Shown one piece after another: positions 30,757 through 31,267 of a stretch of 31,267 nucleotides of DNA. Every line of letters begins with the position of its first letter. The first letter of the stretch is position 1. The translations under genes were made by a program, and so were the position numbers. Source of the DNA: Candidatus Aerophobota bacterium (GTDB lineage Bacteria; Aerophobota; Aerophobia; Aerophobales; B3-G15); NCBI GenBank assembly GCA_021162265.1, contig JAGGZA010000032.1:1-31267 (forward strand), in the 5' to 3' direction. The notes beneath the pieces were generated by a model that was not told where the DNA came from, searched no databases, and worked only from the letters and a program-made list of their open reading frames with translations.

Positions 30757-31267
30757 TTACTTCTCTACCTTTTTATTTTCCTTTTTTCTCCCTTCTTTTC
30801 TTTCTATTTTTTTATCTTCCCCTAAGTTATTTTTCTGTGTAGATTTTATCTGTACTTCTTTAAGAGAGGCGAGTTTGGGTTCTTTTCCATCCTTTTCCCT
30901 ATCTTCTTCTCTGACAGTTAAAATTTCCTCTAAATTAAGTAAAATAAGAAGTCTCTTTCCATCCTCAAGCTTGCCTATTCCTCTAAGGTATCTTGCCTCA
31001 ATTCCAGCCATAATGGGAGGAGGTGGTTCAATAGCATTTTTTGGAAGTCTCATAACTTCAGACACAGAGTCAACTATAATTCCTGTTGTTTTACCATCTA
31101 CATTGGTAACAACGATTCTTGTAGCATTGGTTTTTTGAGTAGCTTCAAGGTCGAATCTTTTGCGAAGGTCAATCACCGGAAGAACATTACCCCTCAGGTT
31201 TATCACTCCTTCCACGAAGAAAGGCGCCTGAGGAACCCTGGTAATTTCAGGAAGACGAATAATCTCC
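30757..31267 (-). CDS. cheW: CheW coupling protein with charged C-terminal tail (5' end outside window)
   Basis: A partial gene: the open frame runs unbroken to the right window edge, so the N-terminus is missing. The visible 'EIIRLPEI', 'VEGVINLRGNVLPVIDLRKRF' and 'GIIVDSVSEVMRLP' are the core of a CheW domain, which couples receptors to CheA. After the domain ends ('LLILLNLEEILTV') there is an unusual tail of about 50 residues almost wholly of Lys, Glu, Asp, Asn and Ser, probably disordered. Normal CheW proteins end soon after the domain. The start must lie upstream; internal GTG/ATG codons within the domain are not real starts. It is the first visible gene of the operon. Confidence 0.92.
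   Translation of the reverse strand, partial: EIIRLPEITRVPQAPFFVEGVINLRGNVLPVIDLRKRFDLEATQKTNATRIVVTNVDGKTTGIIVDSVSEVMRLPKNAIEPPPPIMAGIEARYLRGIGKLEDGKRLLILLNLEEILTVREEDREKDGKEPKLASLKEVQIKSTQKNNLGEDKKIERKEGRKKENKKVEK

Overview
The window is AT-rich, gene-dense bacterial chromosome. Bacterial markers are a fatty-acid/L32 cluster (rpmF-plsX-fabH), tmk-holB, comEA, clear AGGAGG-type ribosome sites and promoters close to TTGACA/TATAAT. An ADP-forming acyl-CoA synthetase, an archaeal-type phosphoglycerate mutase (ApgM), a Clp1/Grc3-like P-loop protein and many coupled genes suggest an anaerobic, possibly uncultivated or deep-branching lineage. This is an inference; I cannot name the taxon. No insertion sequence, phage gene, CRISPR array or rRNA was seen.

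Layout. (1) 14-5661, minus strand: an operon from a near-perfect sigma70 promoter, running ADP-forming acyl-CoA synthetase, rpmF, plsX, fabH and a DUF4139 exported protein. Its leader contains a strong terminator-like hairpin. (2) 5744-9846, minus strand: an autoregulated-looking tetR with a palindromic operator at its transcription start, then a radical SAM/SPASM-like enzyme and a probable terminator, then a small membrane ORF, a zinc-ribbon double-Nudix protein and coaD. (3) 9943-11538, plus strand: tmk and holB. (4) 11524-14630, minus strand: tRNA-Thr(CGU), leuS, comEA. (5) 14700-20727, plus strand: an unknown 114-aa protein, then argC-argJ, a Clp1-like kinase, an ABC-2 exporter pair and a MarC family protein. 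(6) 20749-22532, minus strand: apgM and a bifunctional-nuclease (DUF151) protein. (7) 22563-23036, plus strand: a small membrane-anchored coiled-coil protein. (8) 23072 to the window end, minus strand: a tightly packed chemosensory operon, transcribed in the order cheW, parA, cheR2, cheD, cheB, HEAT-repeat gene, cheR1, cheY, cheA, entering from beyond the right edge.

How the genes fit together. Region 1 joins acyl-CoA/ATP interconversion to the start of membrane lipid synthesis and to a ribosomal protein, so lipid and ribosome supply may be set together. Region 8 holds a nearly complete chemosensory signalling and adaptation set, with a ParA ATPase that may position the array and a HEAT-repeat scaffold. 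No receptor or flagellar gene is visible, so whether it controls motility or another behaviour cannot be decided here.

Several starts were moved from the longest open frame to better-supported codons: tetR to 9780, leuS to 14465, the DUF151 gene to 21222 and the coiled-coil gene to 22632. The best candidates for unusual biology are the chemosensory operon with two CheR proteins, ParA and HEAT repeats; the terminator inside the acyl-CoA synthetase leader; the TetR/radical-SAM pair; and the Clp1-like kinase in an arginine operon.
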